DNA from: Burkholderia sp. OK233 | GTDB taxonomy: Bacteria > Pseudomonadota > Gammaproteobacteria > Burkholderiales > Burkholderiaceae | Direction: 5' to 3' | DNA length: 64,000 nt | NCBI RefSeq assembly: GCF_900230185.1 | Contig: NZ_OCSR01000001.1 | Coordinates: 186,001-250,000 of the forward strand | Shown here: positions 46,268 through 55,878 of the stretch, one piece after another | Layout: each line of letters opens with the position of its first letter | Position numbering within the stretch: position 1 is the first letter of the stretch | Notes under the pieces: generated by a model | The model's database searches: none | The model's input: only the letters and a program-made list of their open reading frames with translations | What the model was told of the DNA's origin: nothing | Made by a program: the position numbers and the translations under genes

Positions 46268-46486
46268 TCACTCCTGAGTCGCGGTATAGCAACTCGGCGC
46301 CGTTTTTGCTGGTGGGGTGCCTTGCCAACAACGCTTCATTTCGCCCGTGTTCGTATCTAATCGCCACGCATTGCCGCCGCCATCCACAGCCAGTTGGTAG
46401 TGACCTGATGCCGTGGGCGAAGCATCATGCGATGCTTGGCCGCAGCCGGTGAGGATCAGGGATAGCGCAATAGGGATGAGTTTCAT
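46268..46486 (-). CDS. Small predicted lipoprotein
   Basis: 72 residues. The N-terminus MKLIPIALSLILTGC is a lipoprotein signal with lipobox LTGC (Cys15). The mature part is short and polar, ending GTPPAKTAPSCYTATQE. It is probably outer- or inner-membrane anchored, function unknown. It follows the frameshifted membrane gene on the same strand. Confidence 0.6.
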   Translation of the reverse strand: MKLIPIALSLILTGCGQASHDASPTASGHYQLAVDGGGNAWRLDTNTGEMKRCWQGTPPAKTAPSCYTATQE

Positions 46487-46594
46487 ATGGCTTTTCCTTG
46501 CTAACGCGTGCGGCTTGTGACGACGCCGCCGTCAAACATATAACCAACAGCGATCCACCGTCGAATCGTAGCAGGCGAAAGGTGAAACCTCCGG

Positions 46595-47270
46595 TCAAGG
46601 TTGCAGTCCCGCCATCGCGAGTTGATAGAGGCAGATGGTTGCGGCGACAGCAGCCAGGGCAATGGGCACGAGAACGTCGACCGCGCTTTTCGAATAGATG
46701 GCTGTAGATGACGCGCAGCGAAGCACAGTCCAGACCGCAAAGCGGCTCGTCAGATCGAAACGAAGACGCTGACCGCCGCTGCTGCGATAGTGGTTGCCGT
46801 CGGCCCATTTGAGCTCGAATGAGTACCCGACCTCTCCTTGCCACGAGGAATTTTTGTCCAGCTCGACACTCGCGGTCACTGTGGCCGCAGCGATCGATCC
46901 TCGGTCGGCGAAGCGCTCCGCCAGTTGCTCGTCCGACAAGCCATCGAAATTCACCAAGCAGGAAGGGGCGCGCCCGCTCGAGTGCGCGTTCCAGGTGACG
47001 CTTGATCGCGGCGTAGCGCCGGTTCTGGAATTCTTGGGCGAGCAGCGTCAGTTCCTGATCTGTGTCCTCGTAGAACCAGTAGCGCAGGAACAGGTAGACC
47101 AGCACGGCTGAGAGCGCTAGCCAGGCCTTAAGCGGCGTGACGTGGCCGACTTCGGCGAAGCCAAGCAGCATGCCGCTTGGCTTGAACGACAGGTGGAACA
47201 CGTTGACGGCAACAATCGCGGCTGACAGTACGACAACATTGCGCCGCAATTTATCTGGCAGGTCATCCAT
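46595..47270 (-). pseudogene. Frameshifted membrane-protein gene
   Basis: Two frames join into one coherent protein. The first runs from ATG 47270 (MDDLPDKLRRNVVVLSAAIV, membrane segments near residues 12-30 and 45-64) to ...LERALERAR near 46970. The second continues LVNFDGLSDEQLAERFADRG and ends with a third membrane segment, LVPIALAAVAATICLYQLAM, at 46595. The shift falls in the run of GC dinucleotides near 46966. A sequencing error would look the same. Function unknown. Confidence 0.6.
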
Positions 47271-47318
47271 AAGCGGTCCCCATTGGTCTTTTTCGTATCG
47301 ATCGTTTCCGGCCTGTGG

Positions 47319-47450
47319 TCAGTCGACTGTGGCGACTTCGAGTTCGTACTCTGCCATCCAGTCGGAACCGGCACCACCGTCGCTGGTCACGACGCCGTTA
47401 TCGAGTTGGTCGCGGATCTGTTCCACAAACTCCTCGAGCGAGGTGTGCAT
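47319..47450 (-). CDS. Small acidic protein of unknown function
   Basis: 43 codons beginning MHTSLEEFVEQIRDQLDNGV and ending MAEYELEVATVD. An overlapping upstream frame (VSHAIIRIEVSDAELEEME) ends in it, so the pair may be one frameshifted gene. Coding composition is plausible. No ribosome binding site is convincing. Confidence 0.35.
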   Translation of the reverse strand: MHTSLEEFVEQIRDQLDNGVVTSDGGAGSDWMAEYELEVATVD

Positions 47451-47532
47451 TCCATTTCTTCGAGTTCCGCATCCGAAACTTCAATCCTGATGATCGCGTG
47501 GCTCACCTTTGCGCCAGCAGCAGCGGCTTTTC

Positions 47533-47928
47533 CTATGCGTCGCCCGCCGCAAGATTTCTTCTCAGCGACTCAATCTCGTCAACTATTTCCACGATGCGCT
47601 CAGCATCTGATTGACCAGCTTTAGCAACTCTTGCAATACCGTGCAACCGGTCAATCGTATGCTCCATGGCATCGGCCTTTTCAACCAGACGCTTGCCCAC
47701 CTCACTTCGGCCGATAATCAATGCCTCATATAAGGCAACGACTTCCATCTCGGTGAGCGAAATTGCCACCTGTGATTGCCTTTCAGCTGACCGCTCCATC
47801 GTCACATTGAAGTCAATAAAGGCGATCTGGTTGGTCCACGGCTCTATCTCAACGATGAGATCCCTGTCTTCGACCACAACCATCTTGTTCACATCAACAA
47901 GACCGCGAGGATAGCGACTAATTCTCAT
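47533..47928 (-). CDS. Unknown protein, 131 residues
   Basis: Starts MRISRYPRGLVDVNKMVVVE with a beta-rich N-terminal half (LIVEIEPWTNQIAFIDFNVT) and a helical C-terminal half (TIDRLHGIARVAKAGQSDAE). No motif is recognised. No signal peptide or membrane segment is apparent. The minus-strand orientation matches the small genes on either side, so these may be leftover cargo near the right edge of the island. Confidence 0.55.
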   Translation of the reverse strand: MRISRYPRGLVDVNKMVVVEDRDLIVEIEPWTNQIAFIDFNVTMERSAERQSQVAISLTEMEVVALYEALIIGRSEVGKRLVEKADAMEHTIDRLHGIARVAKAGQSDAERIVEIVDEIESLRRNLAAGDA

Positions 47929-47958
47929 TCTTATTTCCCTCTTTCCTGTTTTCCGTGG

Positions 47959-48126
47959 TCACGGAAGCATGATACCGAACGGGATCAATGCGGTCTTCAG
48001 AAGCGGATACGCTTGAGGTGCTGTAGCTAGCGTCTGAACGGTGGTGCCCAGGGTCGTTAGCAGTGACGTCAGCTTCAGGCTGTTCGGCTTGGGCTTGTCC
48101 AACTCGACGATTGATTCGTCCGTCAT
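47959..48126 (-). CDS. Small protein of unknown function, 55 residues
   Basis: 55 codons, too short for most gene callers. It reads MTDESIVELDKPKPNSLKLT at the start and ALIPFGIMLP at the end. GGAG lies about 11 bases upstream of ATG 48126. It has an acidic start and a hydrophobic helical end, which could be a membrane-associated peptide. Confidence 0.45.
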   Translation of the reverse strand: MTDESIVELDKPKPNSLKLTSLLTTLGTTVQTLATAPQAYPLLKTALIPFGIMLP

Positions 48127-48256
48127 CTGCTTCAGTTCTCCTTCGTTTTTCCTATGCTCGCGCCCATCCTATCTCACGGATACCGGAGAGGACGGCAGCA
48201 ATGCCTATCGTCCCCGGGCTGCGGGCGTTCCGATCCTTTCAACGATCCGTCCCGGT

Positions 48257-49216
48257 TCAGGCGGCCATTCGATGCTCGTAGTACGGTTGCTCTCGACCAT
48301 CGAGAATCGCGTACTGTGCCGCAAGATTGTGTGGATCGGGATTGAGCCACGCGTCGATATGCTCCGGCTTGATGGGAATGATGCAGCGATCGTGGCCGGC
48401 GGCGGCAACTTCAGGGGGCGGCTCATCAGTGATGGCCGCGAAGGAGAGCAGATCAGGCTCGCCAGGGCTTTGCCAGTGCGACCAAAGGCAGGCGACGAGC
48501 ATGTCCTGAGCGGGCTGCGGCTTGAACTCCAGGATCACGTTTTCCTCCAGTTCGCCTTCAGCGAGCTCGCGCCCTTCCAGGCGATGTCGTTTCACGTTTT
48601 CATAGAACGCATTCGCGACGATAAGTCCGTGCGAATACCCAAAAACGCCCGTCCAGAAACCTTCGAGGTTGTCAAGCCTGGCATTGTAGAGTCCGGGATA
48701 TTTCTTGTCGTAGAACGCAGGCTTGCCAGCCGGGCGACAGTGGTATCGCATCGGCTTGATGACGCGCTTGCCGTCTTCCATGACCATCACCGGAGCATAG
48801 TTACCAGGGAAAATTCGCGAATCGCGGTCTTTCAGTTCGGTGCGCCGGAGATCATCGAGCCCGCGCAACGCCGACTCGATCTTGCTGGTTGCGATCCGTT
48901 TGCTTTCGGTGGCCGCCTTCGTCGTTTTGCTTTGAAGGGTGCGTTCCGCGTCGGCGAGTCGCGCGCGCTGCTTGAACAGTTCCTGCTCCAGCTTCGGGGC
49001 CTGGTCGTGGGTGAACCGGTCGATGGCTTCCCTGATCCGGCGTTCATCGTCGGTGTGGGGCACCGAGAACGCCGCGTCCATCGCCTTCGGAATCTTGATG
49101 TTGCTGCCCTCGGCGCGTTCCCAGTACAGCTGTGCGAACTCCCGGATGCTCATGTGCGCGCCAAACATCCTGACGTACTTGCGGTAGTCCGCCTGGATCT
49201 GGGCTGAATAGCACAT
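48257..49216 (-). CDS. SOS response-associated peptidase (SRAP, YedK/HMCES family)
   Basis: 319 residues from ATG 49216, preceded by AAGGAGAG. The start MCYSAQIQADYRKYVRMFGA places the catalytic Cys at residue 2, as in SRAP proteins, which form a covalent link to abasic sites in single-stranded DNA and so protect them. The family's conserved middle includes GFWTGVFGYSHGLIVANAF. It is longer than E. coli YedK because of a central charged insertion. It lies 46 bp after dnaE2, probably in the same LexA-controlled operon. Confidence 0.88.
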   Translation of the reverse strand: MCYSAQIQADYRKYVRMFGAHMSIREFAQLYWERAEGSNIKIPKAMDAAFSVPHTDDERRIREAIDRFTHDQAPKLEQELFKQRARLADAERTLQSKTTKAATESKRIATSKIESALRGLDDLRRTELKDRDSRIFPGNYAPVMVMEDGKRVIKPMRYHCRPAGKPAFYDKKYPGLYNARLDNLEGFWTGVFGYSHGLIVANAFYENVKRHRLEGRELAEGELEENVILEFKPQPAQDMLVACLWSHWQSPGEPDLLSFAAITDEPPPEVAAAGHDRCIIPIKPEHIDAWLNPDPHNLAAQYAILDGREQPYYEHRMAA

Positions 49217-49262
49217 GCTCGCTCTCCTTGAAGGACGGTGCGCCAATATGGTACGCCGGTTC

Positions 49263-52200
49263 CTAGTGGAAATTTCGCGTCGACGTGACGAGAGAGCCGA
49301 GCAGCGGGGACACGTCGACCAGTCGGTGCGCGACGAGGTGGCGCACTTCACCCTCACGCTGCCAGACGCCGTACACGGCAAGTAGTGACGAGCCGAGCGC
49401 TTCGCGTCGCTGCTTTTCCAGGAGCGACGGCCAGATGATGACGTTGACCTGGCCGGTCTCGTCTTCCAGCGTGACGAACATCACACCCTTGGCCGTGCCC
49501 GGCCGCTGCCGGACCGTCACGATGCCGCAGGCACGTGCGAGCTGCCCGTTCCGGAATCCGGCCAGCGTCGACGCCGGCAGCAGGCGCTGGGCGAGCAGGC
49601 GAGGGCGCAGCAGTTCCAGCGGGTGCCTGCCGAGCGTCAGGCCCAGTGTGCGGTAATCGCTGGCGATCTGCTGGCCTTCCGTCATCGGCGCGAGGACCGG
49701 CGTCGCGTCGTCATCAGTCGCGCCGCGCAGCAGATCCCGGTCGGGTACCGCAGCCACTGCATGCCACAGAGCTGCACGCCGGTCGCCGGCGAGTGAGTGC
49801 AATGCGTCGGCTGCCGCGAGCGCCTGCAGATCCTTGCGATCGAGCTGCGCGCGTCGTGCAAGATCGGAGACATCGATAAAGGGCCGCACGGCGCGCGCGA
49901 GCTCAATGCGCGCGGCGGCTTCCTCCTTCAGGCCACGTACCAGCGACATGCCGAGGCGCACCGGGGAAGAGGTTGTCTGGCCTTCAACCGCCGAATCCCA
50001 GTTGCTCAGCGTCACATCGACCGGCACTACCTTCACGCCGTGGCGCTTCGCGTCCTGCACGAGCTGCGAGGGTGAATAGAAACCCATCGGCTGGCTGTTG
50101 AGCATCGCGACGAGGAATGCGACCGGCTCATGGTGCTTCAGCCATGCACTCGCGTAGACCAGCAGCGCGAAGCTCGCCGCGTGACTCTCCGGAAAGCCAT
50201 ATTCGCCGAAGCCCTGGATCTGCGCAAAGATGGCCTCGGCAAACTCGCGGTCGTAACCGCGCTCGAGCATCCCGTTCACGATGCGGTCGTAGTAGGCTTC
50301 GAGTCCGCCCTTGCGACGCCATGCGGCCATCGCGCGACGCAACTGGTCAGCCTCGCCGGCAGTGAATCCTGCCGCGAGCATCGCGACCTGCATCACCTGC
50401 TCCTGAAAGATCGGCACGCCGAGCGTGCGCGAAAGCGCCTGCTCCATCTGCGGACTCGGATAGGTGACGGGCTCCAGTCCCTGCCGCCGGCGCAGGTAGG
50501 GATGCACCATGCCGCCCTGCACGGGGCCCGGACGTACGATCGCCACCTCGATCACGAGATCGTAAAAGCAGCGCGGCTGCAGGCGGGGCAGCATGCTCAT
50601 CTGCGCGCGCGACTCGATCTGGAATACGCCAACGGTATCGGCGCGACAGATCATCTTGTAGGTCTCGGGATCTTCGGCAGGGATGTCCTGCAGCTCGAAC
50701 GGCTCGCCGCGTTTTTCTGAAATGATGTCAAGTGCGCGACGGATGGCCGACAGCATGCCAAGTGCGAGCACGTCAATCTTGAGCAGGCCAAGTGCCTCGA
50801 TATCGTCCTTGTCCCACTGGATGATCGAGCGGTCGGCCATCGCCGCGTTCTCGATCGGCACCAGCCTCGACAGCTTGCCGCGGCTGATCACGAAGCCGCC
50901 GCTGTGCTGCGAGAGATGTCGTGGAAAGCCCAGCAGCAACGCCGCGAAATTCGCCCACTGCACGATCAGCGGTGCTTCAGGGTCGAGCCCGGCCTCGGCG
51001 AAGCGGTTGAGCAGATCGCGGCTTGAGTCGAACCACTGGTAAGCCTTTGCCACGCGATCAACGATTGCCGGATCCACGCCGAGCGCCTTGCCCGATTCGC
51101 GCAGCGCGCTACGTGGACGGTACGTCGTCACGGCGGCCGTCAGCGCCGCGCGATCTCGCCCGTACTTGCGGTAGATGTACTGGACGACTTCTTCACGGCG
51201 CTGATGCTCGAAATCGACGTCAATGTCAGGCGGCTCACCTCGCTCTTTCGAAATGAACCGCTCGAACAGCATCGACGAGCGCGCAGGATCCACCTCGGTC
51301 ACGCCAAGAGCAAAGCACACGGCCGAGTTGGCCGCCGAGCCGCGCCCCTGGCACAGGATGCCTTCGCTGCGGGCGAACCGGACGATGTCGTAGACCGTCA
51401 GAAAGTACGGCTCGTAGCGCAGATCCCCGATCAGCGCGAGCTCATGTTCGATCTGCTGCTGTACCTGATGCGGGATGCCCGCTGGCCAGCGGCGATGTGC
51501 GCCGATGTAGGTCTCCTGTCTCAGGTAGCTTGTCGGCGTATGGCCGGCCGGCACCAGCTCGTCGGGATACTCATAGCGCAGCTCGTCGAGGGAAAACGTG
51601 CACAGGCGAGCGATTCGCAGCGTCTCCTCGAGCGTGCGCTGCGAATACAGGTTGGCGAGCCGCAGACGCGATCGCAGGTGCTGCTCGGCGTTGGGCGCGA
51701 GATCATAGCCGCATCCGGCGACCGGTCTGCCGACCCGGATCGCCGTCAGCACGTCCTGCAGTGGTTTGCGCGAACGCACGTGCATGACGGGCGCGCCGGT
51801 CGCGACGACGGGAACGCCGTGACGCGCCGCGACGTGTTCGACGGTGCCGCGGTGAATATCGTCCATTGCACGCGCGTGCAATGTCAGTGCAACCCATGCG
51901 CGTTCGCCGAAGGTCTGGACGAACCACTCGACCTGCGTATCCAGTCTGTCTTCATCGGCGGGGTAGTCCGGTGACAGGATCGCGACGCATTCGGGTAGTC
52001 CCCGCAGGTGTCCAAAGGGCTTCTCAGGGTGCGCGAGATCCAGCGGCGCGAGCCGGTAGCTGCCCTTGTGTGCGCGCATGCGGCCGAGCGTGATCAGCTC
52101 GGACAGGTTGCCGTAGCCTTCGCGTGTCATCGCCAGTGCGGTAAATGACAGGGCCGGTGTGCCGTCGGCATTGGTCAGGTGGAAGTGCGACCCGACGATG

Positions 52201-52406
52201 AAAGGCAGCCCGGCCTTCTTCGCCTCGACGTGCGCGCGCACGACGCCGGCAAGCGAGCATTCGTCCGTGACGGCCAGCGCGGCATACCCGAGCTGTGCGG
52301 CGCGCGCGGCGAGGTCCTCGGCGTGCGATGCACCGTGCAGAAAGGAAAAGTTGGACGCGCACTGAAGCTCCGCATAGTCGGGCAGTGCGCCGTAGGTCGT
52401 CGCCAT
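49263..52406 (-). CDS. dnaE2: Error-prone DNA polymerase DnaE2 (ImuC)
   Basis: 1047 residues, a C-family polymerase. The PHP domain is at the start (LQCASNFSFLHGASHAEDLA). The polymerase active-site region includes PPDIDVDFEHQRREEVVQYI. The OB-fold near the end is ARACGIVTVRQRPGTAKGVM. It starts 6 bp after imuB. Together with ImuA and ImuB it makes up the damage-inducible mutasome that bypasses lesions and causes mutations. The LexA box upstream of imuA should control it. Confidence 0.95.
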   Translation of the reverse strand: MATTYGALPDYAELQCASNFSFLHGASHAEDLAARAAQLGYAALAVTDECSLAGVVRAHVEAKKAGLPFIVGSHFHLTNADGTPALSFTALAMTREGYGNLSELITLGRMRAHKGSYRLAPLDLAHPEKPFGHLRGLPECVAILSPDYPADEDRLDTQVEWFVQTFGERAWVALTLHARAMDDIHRGTVEHVAARHGVPVVATGAPVMHVRSRKPLQDVLTAIRVGRPVAGCGYDLAPNAEQHLRSRLRLANLYSQRTLEETLRIARLCTFSLDELRYEYPDELVPAGHTPTSYLRQETYIGAHRRWPAGIPHQVQQQIEHELALIGDLRYEPYFLTVYDIVRFARSEGILCQGRGSAANSAVCFALGVTEVDPARSSMLFERFISKERGEPPDIDVDFEHQRREEVVQYIYRKYGRDRAALTAAVTTYRPRSALRESGKALGVDPAIVDRVAKAYQWFDSSRDLLNRFAEAGLDPEAPLIVQWANFAALLLGFPRHLSQHSGGFVISRGKLSRLVPIENAAMADRSIIQWDKDDIEALGLLKIDVLALGMLSAIRRALDIISEKRGEPFELQDIPAEDPETYKMICRADTVGVFQIESRAQMSMLPRLQPRCFYDLVIEVAIVRPGPVQGGMVHPYLRRRQGLEPVTYPSPQMEQALSRTLGVPIFQEQVMQVAMLAAGFTAGEADQLRRAMAAWRRKGGLEAYYDRIVNGMLERGYDREFAEAIFAQIQGFGEYGFPESHAASFALLVYASAWLKHHEPVAFLVAMLNSQPMGFYSPSQLVQDAKRHGVKVVPVDVTLSNWDSAVEGQTTSSPVRLGMSLVRGLKEEAAARIELARAVRPFIDVSDLARRAQLDRKDLQALAAADALHSLAGDRRAALWHAVAAVPDRDLLRGATDDDATPVLAPMTEGQQIASDYRTLGLTLGRHPLELLRPRLLAQRLLPASTLAGFRNGQLARACGIVTVRQRPGTAKGVMFVTLEDETGQVNVIIWPSLLEKQRREALGSSLLAVYGVWQREGEVRHLVAHRLVDVSPLLGSLVTSTRNFH

Positions 52407-52412
52407 GGGCGA

Positions 52413-53882
52413 TTACCCGAACAGGCCGTGCAGGAACCAGCGCGGCTCGCGTTCGTCGACGGCGCTTACGCGCTCCCGGAAGACCCAGTAGTGCACCGCG
52501 TCTTCGGACTCCGCGACAAAATAGTCTCGCGTCACCGGGTGCCCATCCTGCCAGCCGACCTCGATCCGTTCGCCCGGCGAGACCATGCGTAGCGGCGTGC
52601 CGTAGAAGGGGCGGTGGCCGCGCATGATGAGCTGCACCGGCTTGTCGAGCAGCCAGGTGGGCCGCGGAAGATTGGGCGGCGGCAGCGTGGACCTGACGGT
52701 CTCGCCGATGGGAAGCCAGCGTGCGGCGACTTCCGGGCGGTGGTCGGCAACCGGAGCCGCCTTGAGCACGTTCTGCGCGCCGAGCCGGGCGACGAGCAGC
52801 TCCATCAGGCGCGCGTGATCCTGCGGCGAGCCGCCCGGCTCCGGGAACAGCGATTCGCTCGGCGTGTCCGCTTCGCGAACGTCCTTTGCATCGAGGCGAA
52901 CGGCGATGACCGGCGCGGCCAGTTCGACGCGGCCCAGCCGTTCTTTCAGCAGGCGCACGAGGTGTTCCTCGCGTGACGTCGGTTCGCCAAGCGCGATTTC
53001 GATTGCCGTCGGCGGCACCGCCGCGCGGCCGCGTTCATGCTCGAGCTCAAGTACAAACCGCGCGATCGCCAGCTGTCGCGCCGACAGCCAGCCGGTCATC
53101 TGCAGGATCAGCCGCCGCGCGGCGAACAGCACGGCTTCCGCATGCTCGATCCGGTCGGGCAGCTCGAGCCGCGCGCTGAAGGCGGGGGGCAACGCCAGCC
53201 ATTCGTACACTTCGGGCGCCACGCCCGTCGCGCGATCGAGCGCATCCAGCAGCGCCGTGCCGCAGCGCTTCCTGAGGCCTGCGCGGGGTAGTCGCCGGAT
53301 GTCGTCGACCGTTTCGCATCCCAGTCCGTCGAACCATTCGGCGTAGGGGCGGGCAGGCGGCAGGGCAGGTAACGGCACGCGACGCAGCGTACGGTCGACG
53401 GAGCGCAACGTGAGCGCGATGCCAGCCGATGACCGGGCGAAGAGCCACGCGGCCTGCCCCGTAGGGGCAACGGCAAGTGTCGCGGTCACGCCGAACGCGG
53501 TCACCGTTTCACCTGCCCGCCGGTGCAGTGCCCGGATGCCGCCGAAGAGGCGCAGGCTCGCCGAGACGTCGGCCAGCACGACCGATTCCTCCGCCAGCAC
53601 CACGTGGGGGGTGAACTGCAGCAGGGCGAACGCCACGCCGCGAACCAGCTCCGCTTCACGGGTGAGATCACGATCCCGGATGACCGCGTCGGGGACGAGC
53701 GTCAACACGCCACCGCGGCGCATGCCGGGCACGATCCCGGCCGAGTGCGCCACGCGGTCGAGCGCGACAACGCGGTCCTTCTCCAGCACCACAAACCCGG
53801 CCTCATTGCGTGGCAGCGACCAGCGCGGGAGAAACGACTCGAGGGCGAGGTGCGGCAGATGTACGCCGATCCAGAGTTGCAT
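52413..53882 (-). CDS. imuB: ImuB, Y-family polymerase-like protein
   Basis: 489 residues starting MQLWIGVHLPHLALESFLPR. It has the Y-family fold but lacks the usual DxD-type acidic active-site pattern at the N-terminus (the first segment reads WIGVHLPHL), so it is expected to be a non-catalytic adaptor, as characterised ImuB is. It ends about 6 bp before dnaE2 and overlaps imuA by about 80 bp. ImuB links ImuA and DnaE2 to the sliding clamp in other bacteria. Confidence 0.93.
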   Translation of the reverse strand: MQLWIGVHLPHLALESFLPRWSLPRNEAGFVVLEKDRVVALDRVAHSAGIVPGMRRGGVLTLVPDAVIRDRDLTREAELVRGVAFALLQFTPHVVLAEESVVLADVSASLRLFGGIRALHRRAGETVTAFGVTATLAVAPTGQAAWLFARSSAGIALTLRSVDRTLRRVPLPALPPARPYAEWFDGLGCETVDDIRRLPRAGLRKRCGTALLDALDRATGVAPEVYEWLALPPAFSARLELPDRIEHAEAVLFAARRLILQMTGWLSARQLAIARFVLELEHERGRAAVPPTAIEIALGEPTSREEHLVRLLKERLGRVELAAPVIAVRLDAKDVREADTPSESLFPEPGGSPQDHARLMELLVARLGAQNVLKAAPVADHRPEVAARWLPIGETVRSTLPPPNLPRPTWLLDKPVQLIMRGHRPFYGTPLRMVSPGERIEVGWQDGHPVTRDYFVAESEDAVHYWVFRERVSAVDEREPRWFLHGLFG

Positions 53883-54588
53883 ATCGGCTCAACAGGGCAG
53901 GTGAAGGTACGAGAGGAACGAAAACGGATTCGTCGCGCTGCGGTCCGCGGCGTTTGACGAACGTCACTTCAATACCGCCCCTGGCGGCTCGCAGCGCAAG
54001 CCGCAGCGGCGCCGGCGACGTCGCCTGGGCAGCCGCGAGTGGACGGAACAGGAACAGCAGGGTGTCCGAGGCCTGAGCGGCCAGGTGCAGGCGCCGGAGC
54101 GCTTCCTGCCGGACTTCGGCCTGCCAGAAGAGCAGGGCGCCGCAGGTGCCGGCACGCAGGATCTGCTCGGCGGCCCACAGCGCATCAGCCGTGCGGGGTG
54201 CGCGCAGCACGCAGGCCTGTGCTGCGGGAACGCCCAGCCACGCCAGTCCGGCGGGTTGTAGCCGATGCGGCGGCTGCAGCAGGAGCAAGGGGCGGGATCC
54301 GACGGTCGCCAGTGCGGGCTGCAGCAGGCGCAGTTCACCGCAGCCCGGCTGCGGCGTGAGCAGTTCCGTGAGCGCGCCGGCGGGCCAGCCGCCGCCCGGC
54401 AGCTCGGCGACCAGCGCGGCGTGGCCGCACGACACCACCCGGTCGAAGCCGACGGCCAGTTGCGAAGCTCGCCATAGCGTTATTCCCCCCGCCTCCGAAT
54501 ACATACTTGAGTCGAGGGCAGCATCGATGGAGCGCGCCCGTTCATCGGGGGCGCGTATCTGCTGAGCGGCCGCATCAGTGCAATTCAC
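53803..54588 (-). CDS. imuA: ImuA, damage-induced mutagenesis accessory protein
   Basis: About 261 residues from GTG 54588 (GGAG 7 bp upstream). The open frame extends 16 codons further but through the LexA box, so that start is unlikely; an ATG at 54504 is an alternative. It is RecA/SulA-like in fold and contains LPGGGWPAGALTELLTPQPG, a typical ImuA segment, and LFWQAEVRQEALRRLHLAAQ. It is the first gene of the LexA-controlled imuA-imuB-dnaE2 operon. The overlap with imuB indicates coupling. Confidence 0.9.
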   Translation of the reverse strand: MNCTDAAAQQIRAPDERARSIDAALDSSMYSEAGGITLWRASQLAVGFDRVVSCGHAALVAELPGGGWPAGALTELLTPQPGCGELRLLQPALATVGSRPLLLLQPPHRLQPAGLAWLGVPAAQACVLRAPRTADALWAAEQILRAGTCGALLFWQAEVRQEALRRLHLAAQASDTLLFLFRPLAAAQATSPAPLRLALRAARGGIEVTFVKRRGPQRDESVFVPLVPSPALLSRYATLDRRTSAAPRPRVVSPALVAATQ

Positions 54589-54604
54589 GATCAAGCTCCA
54601 AAAG

Positions 54605-54624
54605 TACTGTATAAATATACAGTA
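54605..54624. promoter_or_regulatory. LexA (SOS) box upstream of imuA
   Basis: TACTGTATAAATATACAGTA, a near-perfect palindrome containing CTGT-N8-ACAG, the LexA site pattern of gamma- and betaproteobacteria. It is 16 bp upstream of the imuA GTG and overlaps the probable promoter, so it should repress the cassette until DNA damage. Confidence 0.93.
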
Positions 54625-54885
54625 ATTCTGGAGCAAGATTTCAAGATTGCGGGTGAGCCGCCGAGATCCGTTGCCATGCGGTCGGGCAGCGGTCGGGCGT
54701 CAGTGCTTCAAGCGGGTGCTGGTTTCTTTGAATCACGGGCTGGCAATAGAAGCGGGGTAGACAATAGTCGCGCATGAACAGACAATCGCGAAACGCAACC
54801 AAACGGCGGGGAATTGGCTGATAGCGGCCCTTTGCTGCTGCAAAAATCGAAACCTCAGCCAGTTTCCACGTCAACTCGGCGCACC

Positions 54886-55878
54886 TTATGCGACGTCCAC
54901 CACGATTTTCCCGCGTGCGGTGGCGTCGGTTATGGCGTCATAGGCGATTTCCGCGGACCCTAGATCGAACCGGCGAGGATCGAGATTCGGCGTGAGCTTG
55001 CCGGCTTCCGCCAGTCGTGTGGCTTCGCGCAGCATCTCTCCATGGTGCGCGCGATGCAGGCCCGTCAGGAGCGGATAAAGGGTGAACACCCCTGAGTACG
55101 TCGCTTCGCGAAACGACAGCGCAGCCAGCGAATGTGTACCCCAACCCAACGCGCTGACCACATGACCAAAATGCTTGACTGCAGCAAACGAAGCATCGAG
55201 CGTTGGGCCGCCAACGTTGTCTACCACCAGGTCAAAGCCTGCGCCCTGCGTCAATGATTCGACGTATTGCTCGACTGACTGCGCCCGGTAATCGATCGGC
55301 GTAGCGCCTAGACGCGCAACCAGATCCTGGTCCCGTGAACTCGCTGTGGTGAAGACCTGTGCACCGAGTGCGCGCGCCAGTTGTATCGAGACATGCCCGA
55401 CACCGCCTGCTCCTCCCTGTACCAGCACGGTTTGCCCCGCTTGCAAACGCGCCCGGTCGACGATGCCGGAATACGACGTGATAAACGCGAGGGGCAGTGC
55501 TGCGGCTTCGCGCATCGAAAGATTGGCCGGCTTGATCGCGAGGAGGTCGGCATCGACTGCTGCATACTGGGACAGCGAGCCCTGAATGCCGCCAACGCCG
55601 CCCGTCATCCCGTACACCTCGTCGCCGACCTTGAACGCGGCGACGCCGGGGCCAATGGCGTCAACTACGCCGGCCATATCGATGCCTAACACCAGCGGCA
55701 GCGGATGTTTGGCATGCGCCGCGCTTCCGGCGCGTATCTTGGTGTCGAGCGGATTGAGGCCGCTCGCGGCAATGCGCACCCGTACCTGGCCATGCGCGGG
55801 CTGTGGCATCGAGATTTCCGTCAATTCGAGCGGACCGTTGTAGCGATTAAGGACGAGCGCCTGCATGGTCATGATCAT
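54886..55878 (-). CDS. Zinc-type alcohol dehydrogenase-like quinone oxidoreductase
   Basis: 330 residues of the MDR superfamily. It starts near MTMQALVLNRYNGPLELTEI and contains RIAASGLNPLDTKIRAGSA, the NADP-binding GGAGGVGHVSIQLARALGAQ (Rossmann motif) and no structural zinc cysteines, typical of NADPH-dependent quinone or enone reductases. It is divergent from a LysR regulator at 55973, a common activator-target pair. Substrate unknown. Confidence 0.9.
   Translation of the reverse strand: MIMTMQALVLNRYNGPLELTEISMPQPAHGQVRVRIAASGLNPLDTKIRAGSAAHAKHPLPLVLGIDMAGVVDAIGPGVAAFKVGDEVYGMTGGVGGIQGSLSQYAAVDADLLAIKPANLSMREAAALPLAFITSYSGIVDRARLQAGQTVLVQGGAGGVGHVSIQLARALGAQVFTTASSRDQDLVARLGATPIDYRAQSVEQYVESLTQGAGFDLVVDNVGGPTLDASFAAVKHFGHVVSALGWGTHSLAALSFREATYSGVFTLYPLLTGLHRAHHGEMLREATRLAEAGKLTPNLDPRRFDLGSAEIAYDAITDATARGKIVVDVA

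Noticed and set aside
54641..54874. A 77-codon minus-strand frame between imuA and the quinone oxidoreductase
   Set aside because: It contains no recognised motif, lies just upstream of the LexA box, and its composition is arginine- and cysteine-rich as in random frames.
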